NCBI GenBank assembly: GCA_025056565.1
Contig: JANWWA010000007.1
Span: 1 to 64,000 of the forward strand
DNA length: 64,000 nucleotides
Direction: 5' to 3'
From: Chloroherpetonaceae bacterium
Lineage (GTDB): Bacteria > Bacteroidota > Chlorobiia > Chlorobiales > Thermochlorobacteraceae
The position numbers were made by a program, and so were the translations under genes. Below the pieces are notes generated by a model that had not been told where the DNA came from, ran no database searches, and saw only the letters and a program-made list of their open reading frames with translations. Within the stretch, counting starts at the first letter, position 1; each line of letters begins with the position of its first letter. Shown here piece after piece: positions 1 through 9,460 of this stretch.

Positions 1-155
1 GCACCTTGCTGGGGTGGCTCATCTTCCCACAAGCCGAAGAAGTGCGCCTCTATCAGCCCAACTTGCCCCCTCAGCTCATCAAAGGCTTTGACCAAGTCCT
101 CCGTGCTGACCCCATCCTCCCAAACTTCTCACTCGACCTTAGGCTTCTGAAATAA
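1..155 (+). CDS. Uma2-family endonuclease, 3' end only (first of a tandem pair)
   Basis: This is the last 50 codons of a gene that starts left of the window; the reading frame begins at base 3 and stops with TAA at 153-155. The translation (TLLGWLIFPQAEEVRLYQ and onward) equals the C-terminus of the complete Uma2 gene just downstream. Bases 1-146 match 644-789 with only one difference that I see (A78 against G721); the copies diverge at the last codons, CTG AAA TAA here against CTA AGA TAG there. The two genes therefore look like a recent tandem duplication or the product of gene conversion. Function is taken from the downstream copy, a putative PD-(D/E)XK nuclease. Confidence 0.8.
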   Translation, partial: TLLGWLIFPQAEEVRLYQPNLPPQLIKGFDQVLRADPILPNFSLDLRLLK

Positions 156-198
156 TGCCTATCGTTCATACATTATGCATAACGACGGAGATGACGCA

Positions 199-798
199 AT
201 GCTTGATGTGAGCGCCTATTTATCCAAGATTACACTCTCGTTGCCGAAGACGATGGAGATGAGCGACGAGGACTTCTACGAATTTGCCAAAGCCAACCCC
301 ACCCTCAAAATGGAACGCGACAAACACCGCCACATCATCTTGATGGCTCTCACAGGCGGCAATACAGGTCGGCGAAACTCCGAAATTGTCGCTGAACTCA
401 CACTATGGAACCGCACACATAAGCTCGGCGTCGTTTTTGATTCTTCGACGGGTTTTCGGTTGCCCAACGGCGCAATTCGCTCTCCCGATGCCGCTTTTGT
501 GCGCCTTGAACGCTGGAACGCTCTTTCCGACAAACAAAAAGAAACCTTCCCACCCCTCGCCCCTGACTTTGTCGTGGAACTGATGTCCAACTCCGATGAC
601 CTTGCCGACGCCAATGAAAAAATGCACGAGTATCTGGAACACGGCACCTTGCTGGGGTGGCTCATCTTCCCACAAGCCGAAGAAGTGCGCCTCTATCAGC
701 CCAACTTGCCCCCTCAGCTCGTCAAAGGCTTTGACCAAGTCCTCCGTGCTGACCCCATCCTCCCAAACTTCTCACTCGACCTTAGGCTTCTAAGATAG
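199..798 (+). CDS. Uma2 family (DUF820) putative PD-(D/E)XK endonuclease
   Basis: This protein of about 199 residues has the layout of the Uma2/DUF820 family, which is abundant in cyanobacteria and other phototrophic-mat bacteria and carries a restriction-endonuclease-like fold. I see the expected motifs: SPDAAF (first acidic residue), PDFVVEL (second acidic residue plus Glu) and a later Lys in NEKMHEYL, followed by the typical GWLIFP and V-x-L-Y strand near the C-terminus. Start: an ATG at 175 is in frame, but GGAG at 187-190 sits eight bases before the ATG at 199, so I prefer 199. No methylase or other restriction partner is nearby. The cellular role of the family is unsettled. It follows a near-identical copy. 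Confidence 0.85.
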   Translation: MLDVSAYLSKITLSLPKTMEMSDEDFYEFAKANPTLKMERDKHRHIILMALTGGNTGRRNSEIVAELTLWNRTHKLGVVFDSSTGFRLPNGAIRSPDAAFVRLERWNALSDKQKETFPPLAPDFVVELMSNSDDLADANEKMHEYLEHGTLLGWLIFPQAEEVRLYQPNLPPQLVKGFDQVLRADPILPNFSLDLRLLR

Positions 799-858
799 GT
801 GCTCTCTCCAATCGTTACGGTCGCTTGGCACACTGCATACACTCTTGCTAGACTTTTT

Positions 859-2295
859 TTATGCTTTTCTTTTTGCTGCGTTGCCTTTTCCTGAGAGCAT
901 TTTTTTCCAAAAATCCAGTTGTGCCATCACTTCTTTTGGGGCGGTGGAGCCTTCGGAGCGTTTGCGTGCTGGTGAGCTTTCAGGATTGAGATAGGCATAG
1001 ACATCGTCCTCAAACAGCGGAGAAAATTGCTTTAAGATTTTGAGGTCTAAGTCCTGTAGCAAAAGATGCTGCGCAGAGGCATATTGCACGATCTTTGCCG
1101 TAATTTCGTGTGCTTCACGGAAAGGAACGCCTTTGTTAGCCAGATAATCGGCTAAGTCTGTAGCGGTGGTATAACCTTGCAATACGGCACGGTGCATCTG
1201 CTCCACATTGAAGACCGCCGAGCGCAGCATGGCTGCAAAAACCCGAAGGCAGGCTTCAGTGGTATCTGCCGCATCCAGCATTGGGAATTTGTCTTCTTGC
1301 ATATCTCGGTTGTATGCCAGGGGCAGACCCTTCATTACGGTCAGGATGTTCATCAGGTCGCCATAGACACGACCTGTCTTACCACGCACCAGCTCTGCCA
1401 TATCAGGATTTTTTTTCTGGGGCATAATGCTACTTCCTGTAGTAAAGGCATCGCTCAGCGTGATAAAGCGAAACTCCTCTGACGACCACAGCACGACTTC
1501 TTCAGCCAGCCGTGATAGATGCATCATTATGATTGAGCAGGCAGCAATGAATTCAATCAGGTAGTCTCGGTCGCTTACGGCATCCATACTGTTGCGCAGA
1601 ACGTCGGAGAAACCTAATGTGCGGGCAGTCCGACGGCGGTCAATCGGGTGTGGAGTGCCAGCAAGCGCCGCTGCCCCCAGTGGAGAGACATTTAGCCTCA
1701 CTCGGCAATCTTGCAAGCGAGACTTGTCGCGCTCGAACATTTCGCAGTAGGCAAGCAGATGATGCGAGAGTAGAACTGGCTGTGCACGCTGCAGATGAGT
1801 GTATCCGGGCATCACAGCATTGAAGTATTTATCCGCTTTGGCAACCAGTTCCGTTTGCAATGTAGTGAGGCAGGCGATGAGTTCATCAATTCGGCGACGC
1901 AAATAGAGTCGTTCATCGGTGGCGACTTGGTCGTTGCGGCTGCGTGCGGTGTGCAACTTGCCTGCTACGCTGCCCACGAGGTCATAAAGCCGCTTCTCAA
2001 TTGCAAGATGAATGTCCTCTTGACCATTTTCAAACGGAAACTTGCCCTGCTCCAGCTCTTTTTCAACGGTGTGAAGTGCTTGCGTGAGTGTCGCTGCTTC
2101 TCGCTTCGAAAGCAAGCCTTGCGCCGCCAGCATGTCTATGTGGGCTAAGCTGCCTTGAATGTCTTCTTTGTAGAGCCTTGCATCGAGATTGATCGACTTT
2201 GAGAATTCAAAGGCAAGCTCATCTAATTCTTCTCTGAAGCCACCGCCCCAGAGTTTTGTATTGCTGCGCCTTGAAGATGCTTTTGATTTTGCCAT
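859..2295 (-). CDS. argH: Argininosuccinate lyase
   Basis: ArgH cleaves argininosuccinate to arginine and fumarate, the last step of arginine synthesis, as a cytoplasmic homotetramer. The 478-residue length fits the family (about 460). The fumarase/aspartase superfamily signature GSSIMPQKKNPD is intact at about residues 285-297, including the mobile-loop catalytic Ser, and the N-terminal LWGGGF motif and TARSRNDQVATD substrate-binding segment are present. The C-terminus carries a short basic tail (GKGNAAKRKA) beyond the usual end. No other arginine gene is near; the gene stands alone between the Uma2 pair and a divergent hydrolase. Confidence 0.97.
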   Translation of the reverse strand: MAKSKASSRRSNTKLWGGGFREELDELAFEFSKSINLDARLYKEDIQGSLAHIDMLAAQGLLSKREAATLTQALHTVEKELEQGKFPFENGQEDIHLAIEKRLYDLVGSVAGKLHTARSRNDQVATDERLYLRRRIDELIACLTTLQTELVAKADKYFNAVMPGYTHLQRAQPVLLSHHLLAYCEMFERDKSRLQDCRVRLNVSPLGAAALAGTPHPIDRRRTARTLGFSDVLRNSMDAVSDRDYLIEFIAACSIIMMHLSRLAEEVVLWSSEEFRFITLSDAFTTGSSIMPQKKNPDMAELVRGKTGRVYGDLMNILTVMKGLPLAYNRDMQEDKFPMLDAADTTEACLRVFAAMLRSAVFNVEQMHRAVLQGYTTATDLADYLANKGVPFREAHEITAKIVQYASAQHLLLQDLDLKILKQFSPLFEDDVYAYLNPESSPARKRSEGSTAPKEVMAQLDFWKKMLSGKGNAAKRKA

Positions 2296-2390
2296 CGCTT
2301 AGTTTTTCTCTCAAAGTTACTCTGTTTCGTCGCTAAATTGCGACAAAGTTGGTTTTGATTTGCCCACGCTCTTACGCAAGTGGTTTGAAA

Positions 2391-3047
2391 ATGTCATTCT
2401 CGAAGGTGCTTTTCTTTGAAGGCTCTGCAGGAAAGTTGGAGGCAATTTTTAATCCAGTGCCCTCGCCACTGTTCTTGGCGGTGGTCTGTCACCCCCATCC
2501 GCTCTATCAAGGCACGATGCACAATAAGGTGGTTGCCACAACTGCACGCGCCTTGCACAATTTAGGCGGAGCGGTGCTTCGCTTCAACTTTCGGGGTGTG
2601 ATGGCGAGCGACGGGCGGTATGATAACGGTATTGGCGAACAAGACGATGTTCGAGCTGCTATTGATTTTCTGTGCTCTATGCATCACAGTCTGTCCATAC
2701 CCGTCGTTGTTGCTGGCTTTTCTTTCGGGGCATGGGTTGGACTGTCATATGGCGCTAGCGATACTCGCGTGTCACATCTTATTGCTATTGGGCTTCCCAC
2801 TCGCCTGTTTGAAACAGCTCCCTTTGCGACATCGGTCAAGCCGAAGCTCTTTATTCACGGTCAGTGTGATACAATTGCTCCCTTTGAGCACTTCCTGCGC
2901 CGCTATGAGGGCATTAGCGACCCCAAAACGCTCTATGCCGTCCCTGATGCGGATCACTTTTTTACAGGCAAGCAGGACGCTATTCAGCATGCTATCGTGG
3001 AGTGGAGCGTCGCACAAGGATTGGCGGCCAGTGCTGAACAGCGGTAA
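2391..3047 (+). CDS. Alpha/beta hydrolase (dienelactone-hydrolase-like, COG2945 type)
   Basis: A 218-residue single-domain serine hydrolase of the small alpha/beta family represented by COG2945. Visible hallmarks are the early HPHPLYQGTMHNKVV segment (oxyanion region and family signature), RFNFRGV, the nucleophile elbow GFSFG, an acid in HGQCDTIAP and the catalytic His in PDADHFF. The substrate is unknown; no signal peptide is seen, so it should be cytoplasmic. The frame stays open upstream to a TTG at 2349, but the ATG at 2391 starts directly before the conserved sequence and is the better start. It is divergent from argH and followed after 86 bases by the PHP gene, so the two may be co-transcribed and share the terminator beyond the PHP gene. 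Confidence 0.85.
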   Translation: MSFSKVLFFEGSAGKLEAIFNPVPSPLFLAVVCHPHPLYQGTMHNKVVATTARALHNLGGAVLRFNFRGVMASDGRYDNGIGEQDDVRAAIDFLCSMHHSLSIPVVVAGFSFGAWVGLSYGASDTRVSHLIAIGLPTRLFETAPFATSVKPKLFIHGQCDTIAPFEHFLRRYEGISDPKTLYAVPDADHFFTGKQDAIQHAIVEWSVAQGLAASAEQR

Positions 3048-3133
3048 GCTCAGACCCCCCCGCTGTTAGGAATTTTTGCCTACCCTCAGTAAGTTTCTTC
3101 GAAAAATGAGAAACGATAAACTTCATCAACGAT

Positions 3134-3988
3134 ATGACACCGTTACGCGCTACCGATAGCGAGCGCGGGCTCGCTGCGGTTGACTTACACATGCATACGA
3201 CTTGCTCGGACGGAAAGTATTCACCTCAGGAACTTGTCAGAAAAGCCTTTGCAGCAGGCTTAAAAGTTATCAGCATCACAGACCACGATAACCTTGCAGC
3301 GTATCACGAGGCTAAACCTGTTGCCGATGAATTAGGTATAGAATTGATTCCAGGTGTTGAAGTCAGCACTTCCCATCAAGGTCGTGATGTGCACATCTTA
3401 GGCTATTTCGTTCAAGAAGATTCTGAGCTAAACGAGTATCTGAAAGCCTGCCGCGAGCGCCGCATTTTGCGCACAGAGAAAATTGTCGAAAACTTGCGCA
3501 AAATGGGTGTCTATATCCGAATCGAGCAAGTCTTCGCAAAAGCTGCAAATGGCTCGGTTGGGCGACCGCATATTGCTGCTGTGTTGCAAGAATCAGGCTA
3601 TGTGCAAAGTTACAGTGAAGCCTTTGCGAAGTATATCGGCACACACAGTCCTGCTTATGAAAAGAGCGAGGAGACCGAGCCAGCTGAAGTAATTCGCCTC
3701 ATCAACGAAGCAGGGGGGCTTTCCTTTCTTGCACACCCCGGGCGATTTGTGCCCGACGACACAGTTCGATACCTTATTGACCTTGGCATTGATGGCTTAG
3801 AGATTATTCACCCTGCACACGACTCAGAGCGGCAGGAGTTCTATCGCGCCATCGCCAACGAATACTTCCTTCTAATGTCTGGTGGCTCTGACTATCACGG
3901 CGCCAAGCCACAAGATGACGAACTTTTCGGGCAGATGTATATCTCCTACAACTGGCTGGAGAAAATGAAAAATCGTCTTGCTGTGTGA
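3134..3988 (+). CDS. PHP-domain metal-dependent phosphoesterase (COG0613/YciV type)
   Basis: The 284-residue protein begins its PHP domain at about residue 16 with DLHMHTTCSDG, followed by ITDHDN and PGVEVS, which supply the metal-ligating His and Asp residues. A later FLAHPGR and the C-terminal SGGSDYHG complete the trinuclear site seen in this family. Characterised relatives (E. coli YciV/RNase AM) hydrolyse 3',5'-nucleoside bisphosphates and short RNA; I assign the same type of phosphoesterase activity but cannot fix the substrate. The insertion between the two halves (about residues 95-190) is also typical. The gene ends 17 bases before a strong intrinsic terminator. Confidence 0.88.
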   Translation: MTPLRATDSERGLAAVDLHMHTTCSDGKYSPQELVRKAFAAGLKVISITDHDNLAAYHEAKPVADELGIELIPGVEVSTSHQGRDVHILGYFVQEDSELNEYLKACRERRILRTEKIVENLRKMGVYIRIEQVFAKAANGSVGRPHIAAVLQESGYVQSYSEAFAKYIGTHSPAYEKSEETEPAEVIRLINEAGGLSFLAHPGRFVPDDTVRYLIDLGIDGLEIIHPAHDSERQEFYRAIANEYFLLMSGGSDYHGAKPQDDELFGQMYISYNWLEKMKNRLAV

Positions 3989-4004
3989 GTTTTAAAGAGC
4001 TGAG

Positions 4005-4031
4005 CCCTGACTACACTTGTCAGGGTTTTTT
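4005..4031 (+). terminator. Rho-independent terminator after the PHP gene
   Basis: CCCTGAC at 4005-4011 pairs perfectly with GTCAGGG at 4019-4025 around a seven-base loop and is followed directly by six T residues. It ends the hydrolase-PHP transcription unit. The T run lies only on the plus-strand side, so I assign it to that direction. Confidence 0.88.
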
Positions 4032-4097
4032 GTTCTGACTGTCAAGTGTGAAATGCTTCTCTTTTACACGGTTTCAAGTGCATTTCATTAGCGTGGC

Positions 4098-5837
4098 TCA
4101 GTAGTCAATATCTGTTGGAAGCAGCGATGTTACATCCACTGCCGAAGAGCTTGGCAGCGTGAAGGAAATGCTTGCACCAATCACCACGCCTGAGAAGTTA
4201 ATGTCTTGGAAGGGACGCATTCGGTCTTCGTCTGTTCTCAAATTAATTTCGTCACTACCCCTAAACTTAACTGAGCCGACAAGTGGCGCCGTTGTAAGCT
4301 TGTAGCCTAAGCTAACAGAGAAGAGCAAGTCAGGACTGAGCATCAATTCCAGCGAAGCATCGAGTCGAGCACCCAGCATCATTAGATTCAAACTTTCCAG
4401 CTGACCTGTATTGTTGTTGCTGCCCGAGATACTCAGAAAATCTGCACCTGCCAACGCACTGAGGCTGAGATTAATCCAACTAAACCAGAATTTTTTCTGC
4501 GCGCCTAAGCTAACATTCCATGAGGTGAGAAAAACGTCTGAACCTCTGGCAAGTGGAATCGCCAGTCCTCCCTCAAGCAGTCCGAAGAACTGAGTAATAC
4601 CAGTGTATCGCGCCAAATTCAGCAGCAGAGCTGCTTCTATACCTGCTGCCGAGCTTGCATTCTCGTTGAGTGCAAATATGCTGCCAAATCCAATTCGCCC
4701 TGCAACAAGGTTGTTGTATGTGAACTCATTAGCAGGGACAGCCGTGCGTGGAATGTTAAGCGTTGTAAATCGTGGGCGAATGCGTACATCGACAGGTAGG
4801 CGCGGGCGCTCAACTAACAAACTGCCACGGTCAACGCCTGCACGAATGTAGCCATAAAAGAGCGACGACTGGCTATCATCATTGCGATTATCGACAACTT
4901 GTGCAGCGCGGTAAAACCCAATTTCTTTTGCAACCACTCCGCCATTGCCATCATCATAGAAATCCACCACATTGAAGCCATCGTCCAAATTTATGCCTTC
5001 TCGCTTGCCAAGTCCTGCTGTCACAAACTGCCCTTCCACGCTACGAATTTCCGCTGAAAGCTTGAACTCAGGCAACTCACGCATAGCTAAAGCTTCAGCT
5101 TGTGCCCACCCGCCGATGGCCTTCAGCCGTGCGTAGGTTTTTCCATCAACTTCTCGCCGCTTGAGTTTGACCTTTTCGTCGGGGTTGTGGCTCCAAGCCC
5201 CCGCCTTCGGCTGAGACAGACTTGTAAGTAGCACCGCCGAAGCATTCTTGCCATCATCTGAGACGATGATGCGATACCACAGGATATAGCCCTTGACTTC
5301 TACCACGAAGTTGTCAGCTACTGTCTGCTCTGTGTAGTCCGTGATAACAGGTAGGTAAATGAACGCTGAGTTATAGACTTTCTTAATATCTTCTGCAGTG
5401 AGTCCTGAGCCTTTCATTTTATCAACGGCTGCACGCGCCAAATCTTCTTCTTTGAGATTACCTTGCGCCCGCAAGGCAGCTACCGCTTTTACCACCTCGA
5501 GCACTTTTGGCACCACAGTTTGATTTAAGGCTGCCCCAATGCTCTCAGGGCTTAGGTCTGTTTGATTGGCCTTCTGGCGGAACTCTCGCATAGTGTTTTC
5601 CGAGAGCACGTTAAAGTCGAAGCGCGGCAGTTCTATGTATGCTTTCAAGCGATTCTGCACAATATCCAAGTCGGGCTTTGTTGCCAGTCCGGGCTTGATG
5701 AGCACAGACCCAAGCGATGTAATAGATTTTCGGGCATACTTGCGCTCCTGCGCGCTGACCGCTGAGCAGATAAGCAGGCAGATTACCACTCCTAACAGCG
5801 GCTTGCAAAGACGGGACAGAGAAGACACTGCGTTCAT
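4098..5837 (-). CDS. Secreted or outer-membrane protein of unknown function
   Basis: I do not recognise the family. Starting at the ATG at 5837, the 579-residue product has a signal peptide (KPLLGVVICLLICSAVSAQ, cleavage expected after SAQ). The N-terminal third is helical and polar (about residues 30-170). The C-terminal third (about 380-579) alternates hydrophobic and polar residues with many aromatic girdle positions (for example FWFSWINLSLSALAGADF, SVSLGYKLTTA, GVVIGASISFTLP), which suggests an outer-membrane beta-barrel. The upstream in-frame ATG at 5906 would add residues ahead of the signal peptide and is less likely. It lies 169 bases downstream of aroC on the same strand and probably has its own promoter. 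Confidence 0.7.
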   Translation of the reverse strand: MNAVSSLSRLCKPLLGVVICLLICSAVSAQERKYARKSITSLGSVLIKPGLATKPDLDIVQNRLKAYIELPRFDFNVLSENTMREFRQKANQTDLSPESIGAALNQTVVPKVLEVVKAVAALRAQGNLKEEDLARAAVDKMKGSGLTAEDIKKVYNSAFIYLPVITDYTEQTVADNFVVEVKGYILWYRIIVSDDGKNASAVLLTSLSQPKAGAWSHNPDEKVKLKRREVDGKTYARLKAIGGWAQAEALAMRELPEFKLSAEIRSVEGQFVTAGLGKREGINLDDGFNVVDFYDDGNGGVVAKEIGFYRAAQVVDNRNDDSQSSLFYGYIRAGVDRGSLLVERPRLPVDVRIRPRFTTLNIPRTAVPANEFTYNNLVAGRIGFGSIFALNENASSAAGIEAALLLNLARYTGITQFFGLLEGGLAIPLARGSDVFLTSWNVSLGAQKKFWFSWINLSLSALAGADFLSISGSNNNTGQLESLNLMMLGARLDASLELMLSPDLLFSVSLGYKLTTAPLVGSVKFRGSDEINLRTDEDRMRPFQDINFSGVVIGASISFTLPSSSAVDVTSLLPTDIDY

Positions 5838-6006
5838 TTTTCGCAAAAGTTTTTGTTCAGGGGGCAAGTTGCCCCGCAAAGATAGACGATATGCGGAGAT
5901 TCTCAAAGCCGCAAGGTGTGAGAGCAGCGATTTTGCCCTGCTGTCCTGCGCTGCTCAGCACAGGGCAGTGTTCCAAGTTCCATCGTCCGACGATACCCTT
6001 TTCTGC

Positions 6007-7215
6007 CTATGGCGAAACTGACTTTCGCTGAAAACGCGCCGCTATGCGGTCTCTGTATTGAGCTAATCGCTCTTGCACCTCTTGCAGGCTATCACCTCCA
6101 AACTTTTCAAGTAGGGCGTTTGCAATAACGGGCGCAATGACTGCTTCGACAATCACGGAACAAGCAGGAACAGCACACACATCGGAGCGCTCAATGTGAG
6201 AGTGTGTTTTTTCCAGCGTCTGCAGGTTGATAGAGTGAAGTGGATTCATCAGCGTAGAGATAGGTTTCATCGCCACACGCAGGTGCAGCGGTGCACCGTT
6301 TGTCATACCGCCTTCCAAACCACCTGCTCGGTTGGTCTTGCGAGTTGGCATTCCTGTTTCATCAAAGAACAGCTCATCGTGCACCTCTGAGCCAAAACGT
6401 GTCGCATTGCGGAATGCCGGCCCGATTTCAAATCCTTTTACCGCTTGAATTGAAAGAACAGCTTTGGCTAACTCGCCGTCTAACTTGCGGTCGAACTGCA
6501 CATAACTGCCTAAACCGATTGGTAGGCCTGTTACGAAGACCTCAATAATGCCACCGAGCGTATCGCCACGCTGTTTTGCCTCGTCAATACAGGCCATCGC
6601 TTTTTCTTCCGCTTCCTTATGCAACATTCGCACAGGAGACATGTCGGCTGCCTGACTGATTAGCTCTGCGCGCTGCGATAGCATAGCTTCAAGGGTCGCT
6701 GGGGCTTCAGGCTCCAGAGCCGGCCCGATGGCTGATACATAGCTGCCGATAGAAATTCCACACTCTTGCAAGAGTAGTCGTGCTACTGTGCAAGCGGCCA
6801 CGCGCGCGGCTGTTTCTCGCGCAGAGGCACGCTCAATAACAGGACGAATGTCGTCAAAGTCGTATTTCAGCACTCCTGCAAAATCTGCATGCCCGGGTCG
6901 TGGCACTTCTACAGGCTTGACAGGCGATGCAGGCGGTGCAAACTGACTCATCTTTTCCATCCAATTTTTCCAGTCGGCATTACGAATCAGCAGCGTAATT
7001 GGCGAACCTATCGTCTTACCAAAGCGCACACCTGAGAGAATCTCGACCGCATCAGATTCAATCTTCATTCGATGACCGCGCCCATAGCCTTGTTGACGGC
7101 GATAGAGTTGCGCATCAATCTGCGCAGGTGAGAGGGGCACGCCTGCTGGCATCCCTTCTACAATTGCCGTTAGCGCCGGCCCATGTGATTCTCCTGCTGT
7201 TAGATAGCGTATCAT
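6007..7215 (-). CDS. aroC: Chorismate synthase
   Basis: AroC converts 5-enolpyruvylshikimate 3-phosphate to chorismate using reduced FMN; it is the final step of the shikimate pathway in the cytoplasm. The 402-residue protein shows the family start GESHGPALTAIVEGMPAG, the GRGHRMKIESD segment, RPGHADF, and ERASARETAARVA, which carry residues binding substrate and flavin. GGLEGGMTNG further on is also diagnostic. No other shikimate gene lies in the window. Its start at 7215 faces the start of the acyl-CoA synthetase gene, so the 186-base gap holds two divergent promoters. Confidence 0.97.
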   Translation of the reverse strand: MIRYLTAGESHGPALTAIVEGMPAGVPLSPAQIDAQLYRRQQGYGRGHRMKIESDAVEILSGVRFGKTIGSPITLLIRNADWKNWMEKMSQFAPPASPVKPVEVPRPGHADFAGVLKYDFDDIRPVIERASARETAARVAACTVARLLLQECGISIGSYVSAIGPALEPEAPATLEAMLSQRAELISQAADMSPVRMLHKEAEEKAMACIDEAKQRGDTLGGIIEVFVTGLPIGLGSYVQFDRKLDGELAKAVLSIQAVKGFEIGPAFRNATRFGSEVHDELFFDETGMPTRKTNRAGGLEGGMTNGAPLHLRVAMKPISTLMNPLHSINLQTLEKTHSHIERSDVCAVPACSVIVEAVIAPVIANALLEKFGGDSLQEVQERLAQYRDRIAARFQRKSVSP

Positions 7216-7386
7216 TTAGCGTTCTCTCTTGCTTAGGAAAGTTAAGCTGCTTGCTGGCAAGAAAGCAACGGTTGTGAAGTTTAACCAGTGCGAGCGCACG
7301 ATTTCATAGCCTGCTGCAATGCCACAAAGCAGCTTTGAACTCTCTTTTCACCTATCTAACTTTTCCTGCCCTTACTCAGCACAAAC

Positions 7387-7396
7387 AAAGGAGAGT
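7387..7396 (+). promoter_or_regulatory. Strong ribosome binding site of the acyl-CoA synthetase gene
   Basis: The purine-rich AAAGGAGAG lies just before the ATG at 7402. It is one of the strongest Shine-Dalgarno matches in the window and fixes that start. Confidence 0.7.
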
Positions 7397-7401
7397 CATT
7401 T

Positions 7402-9291
7402 ATGTCATCTATTGAAACGCTTGCGGCTGAAAAACGTGTCATTGTGCCACCTGAATCGCTTCGTAAAAATGCACTGATTCAAGATTACGATGCGCTCTAC
7501 CGATACAGCATTTCTGCGCCCGAAAAATTTTGGGAAAGCATTGCCAGTGAACTCTGGTGGCAAGAAAAATGGCATACCGTCCTGAAATTTGAGCCACCGC
7601 ATCACGAATGGTTCATTGGCGGCAAGACGAACATCACTATCAACGCACTCGACCGCAATGTCAACAGTCATCGGCGCAATAAAGTCGCGTTCATCTGGAC
7701 GACGGAAAGCGGCAAGGAAGTCGTGGTCACTTACGACCGATTGCTCCGCCGTGTCTCGCAAGTGGCTAACGCGCTCAAAGAAGCAGGCGTGCGGAAAGGC
7801 GACCGCGTGATTATCTATATGCCGCTCACGGTGGAAGGCATTTACGCCATGCTTGCATGCGCGCGCATCGGTGCAATTCACTCTGTCGTCTATGCAGGAA
7901 TGGGCGTCGGCGCGCTTAGAACGCGCATTGAGGACTCTCGTGCCAAAGTCGTCTTCTGCGCCGACGTAACTTACCGCGCAGGCAAGACCGTCAACCTCAA
8001 AAGCATCGTCGATGAAGCGGTGCGCGACATTGAGTTCATTGAGAAAATCGTCGTCTTGCGTCGCCAAGAACCGAAGCAGGAACTTGCCTCTTCGCGCGAG
8101 GTCGATTTCTTCGAGTTCATTGAGCATCAACCGCAGCACTGCGACGCAGAAATTGTCGATGCCGAACATCCGCTTTTCATTCTCTACACGAGCGGCACGA
8201 CCGGTAAACCCAAAGGCGTGGTGCACGTCCATGGCGGCTATATGGTCGGCACATACTACTTTGCACGCGCATTCTACGACATCAAAGAGACTGACGTTTT
8301 CTGGTCGACTTCTGACCTTGGTTGGGCAGTTGGACATAGCTACATTGTCTATGGGCCGCTGCTCAATGGTGCCACTGTGCTCGTGCGCGAGGGCGCGCTT
8401 GATTATCCGCACCCAGGCATCGTTTGGCAAACGGTTGAGCGACACGGTGTCAATTTGATGTTTACTGCGCCCACTGCAATTCGTATGTTTATGAAGCACG
8501 GTGCGGAGCACGTCAAGAAGTTCGACACCAGTTCGCTCCGATTGATTGCCTGCGCAGGCGAACCGCTCAATCCCGAAGCCCATCAGTGGGCGCAAGAGAC
8601 CATTCTTGGCGAGCGGGGTTTCGTAGTTGATAATTGGTGGCAAACAGAAATTGCTTCGCCTGTGATTGGCACGCTGCCTGCCTTCAAAGCTAAACTCGGT
8701 AAAGCTGGCAAGCCAATGCCAACTGCAGTGGTTGATATAGTTTCACCTGACGGCAAGCCAGTGGCCCCCAATCAAGGCGGATTGCTCATTTTGCGCCGAC
8801 CGCTTCCGTATATGATGCGCACCGTTTGGGGCGACGATGCACGCTACAAAAAATACTGGGAGGATTTTGAAGGCTGCTACACATCAGGCGACGTGGCGTT
8901 CTATGATGAAGAGGGTTACATCTGCATCTTAGGTAGAGCCGATGATGTGATGAATGTCGCTGGGCATCGCATCGGCACGGCGGAAGTGGAGAGCGCCTTC
9001 CTTACGCATGGCGCCGTTGCCGAAGCCGCTGTCATCGGCTTGCCTGATGAAATCAAAGGCGAGCGTATCAAAGCCTTTGTGGTGCTCAAAGCAGGACACG
9101 AACCTACGGAGACTCTGCGCAACGTCTTGCGCGACCATGTGCGGCGCGAGTTAGGACCGATTGCCACGCCGAGCGAAATTGAGTTTCGCGCAACGCTTCC
9201 GAAAACACGCAGTGGCAAAATTATGCGTCGCTTGCTCAAAGCCGAATCACTTGGACAAGACGTCGGGGACTTATCAACACTGGAAGAGTAA
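7402..9291 (+). CDS. AMP-forming acyl-CoA synthetase (acetate/propionate/3-hydroxypropionate-type)
   Basis: A 629-residue member of the acetyl-CoA synthetase branch of ANL enzymes, which activate a carboxylic acid with ATP and load it onto CoA. The P-loop TSGTTGKPKG lies at about residues 263-272, the adenine-binding WWQTE follows at about 413, the hinge motif GRADDVMNVAGHRIG is near 512-527, and the catalytic, acetylation-prone Lys in TRSGKIMRRL is about residue 606. The N-terminal WFIGGKTNITINALDRN matches the acetate/propionate ligase cap. The acid cannot be settled from sequence. Propionate and 3-hydroxypropionate are attractive because methylcitrate and malonyl-CoA reductase genes lie in the same window. 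It is not the large trifunctional propionyl-CoA synthase, since it lacks the enoyl-CoA hydratase and reductase domains. Confidence 0.9.
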   Translation: MSSIETLAAEKRVIVPPESLRKNALIQDYDALYRYSISAPEKFWESIASELWWQEKWHTVLKFEPPHHEWFIGGKTNITINALDRNVNSHRRNKVAFIWTTESGKEVVVTYDRLLRRVSQVANALKEAGVRKGDRVIIYMPLTVEGIYAMLACARIGAIHSVVYAGMGVGALRTRIEDSRAKVVFCADVTYRAGKTVNLKSIVDEAVRDIEFIEKIVVLRRQEPKQELASSREVDFFEFIEHQPQHCDAEIVDAEHPLFILYTSGTTGKPKGVVHVHGGYMVGTYYFARAFYDIKETDVFWSTSDLGWAVGHSYIVYGPLLNGATVLVREGALDYPHPGIVWQTVERHGVNLMFTAPTAIRMFMKHGAEHVKKFDTSSLRLIACAGEPLNPEAHQWAQETILGERGFVVDNWWQTEIASPVIGTLPAFKAKLGKAGKPMPTAVVDIVSPDGKPVAPNQGGLLILRRPLPYMMRTVWGDDARYKKYWEDFEGCYTSGDVAFYDEEGYICILGRADDVMNVAGHRIGTAEVESAFLTHGAVAEAAVIGLPDEIKGERIKAFVVLKAGHEPTETLRNVLRDHVRRELGPIATPSEIEFRATLPKTRSGKIMRRLLKAESLGQDVGDLSTLEE

Positions 9292-9460
9292 AGTGCCCAC
9301 CCCGAGACTTTAAAGCTCGAGCATTGCTTTCAGTAGATAGCGATGCAACTGTGGTGCCCCTACAATTCTTGCTCAGAGGGAACGAATCTGGACAGCTTTG
9401 CAGTTTTTGCAAGTGTCTTGCAGTTTTCCCGCTTCTCATAGCTTAATTACTTGGCTGGTT

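Noticed and set aside
5859-5873. GGGGC/GCCCC hairpin upstream of the outer membrane protein gene
   Set aside because: The stem is only five pairs and lies in the leader without a T run or riboswitch-like surroundings.
7402-9291. Acyl-CoA synthetase as the trifunctional propionyl-CoA synthase of the 3-hydroxypropionate cycle
   Set aside because: The protein is only 629 residues and ends after the synthetase C-terminal domain; hydratase and reductase domains are absent.
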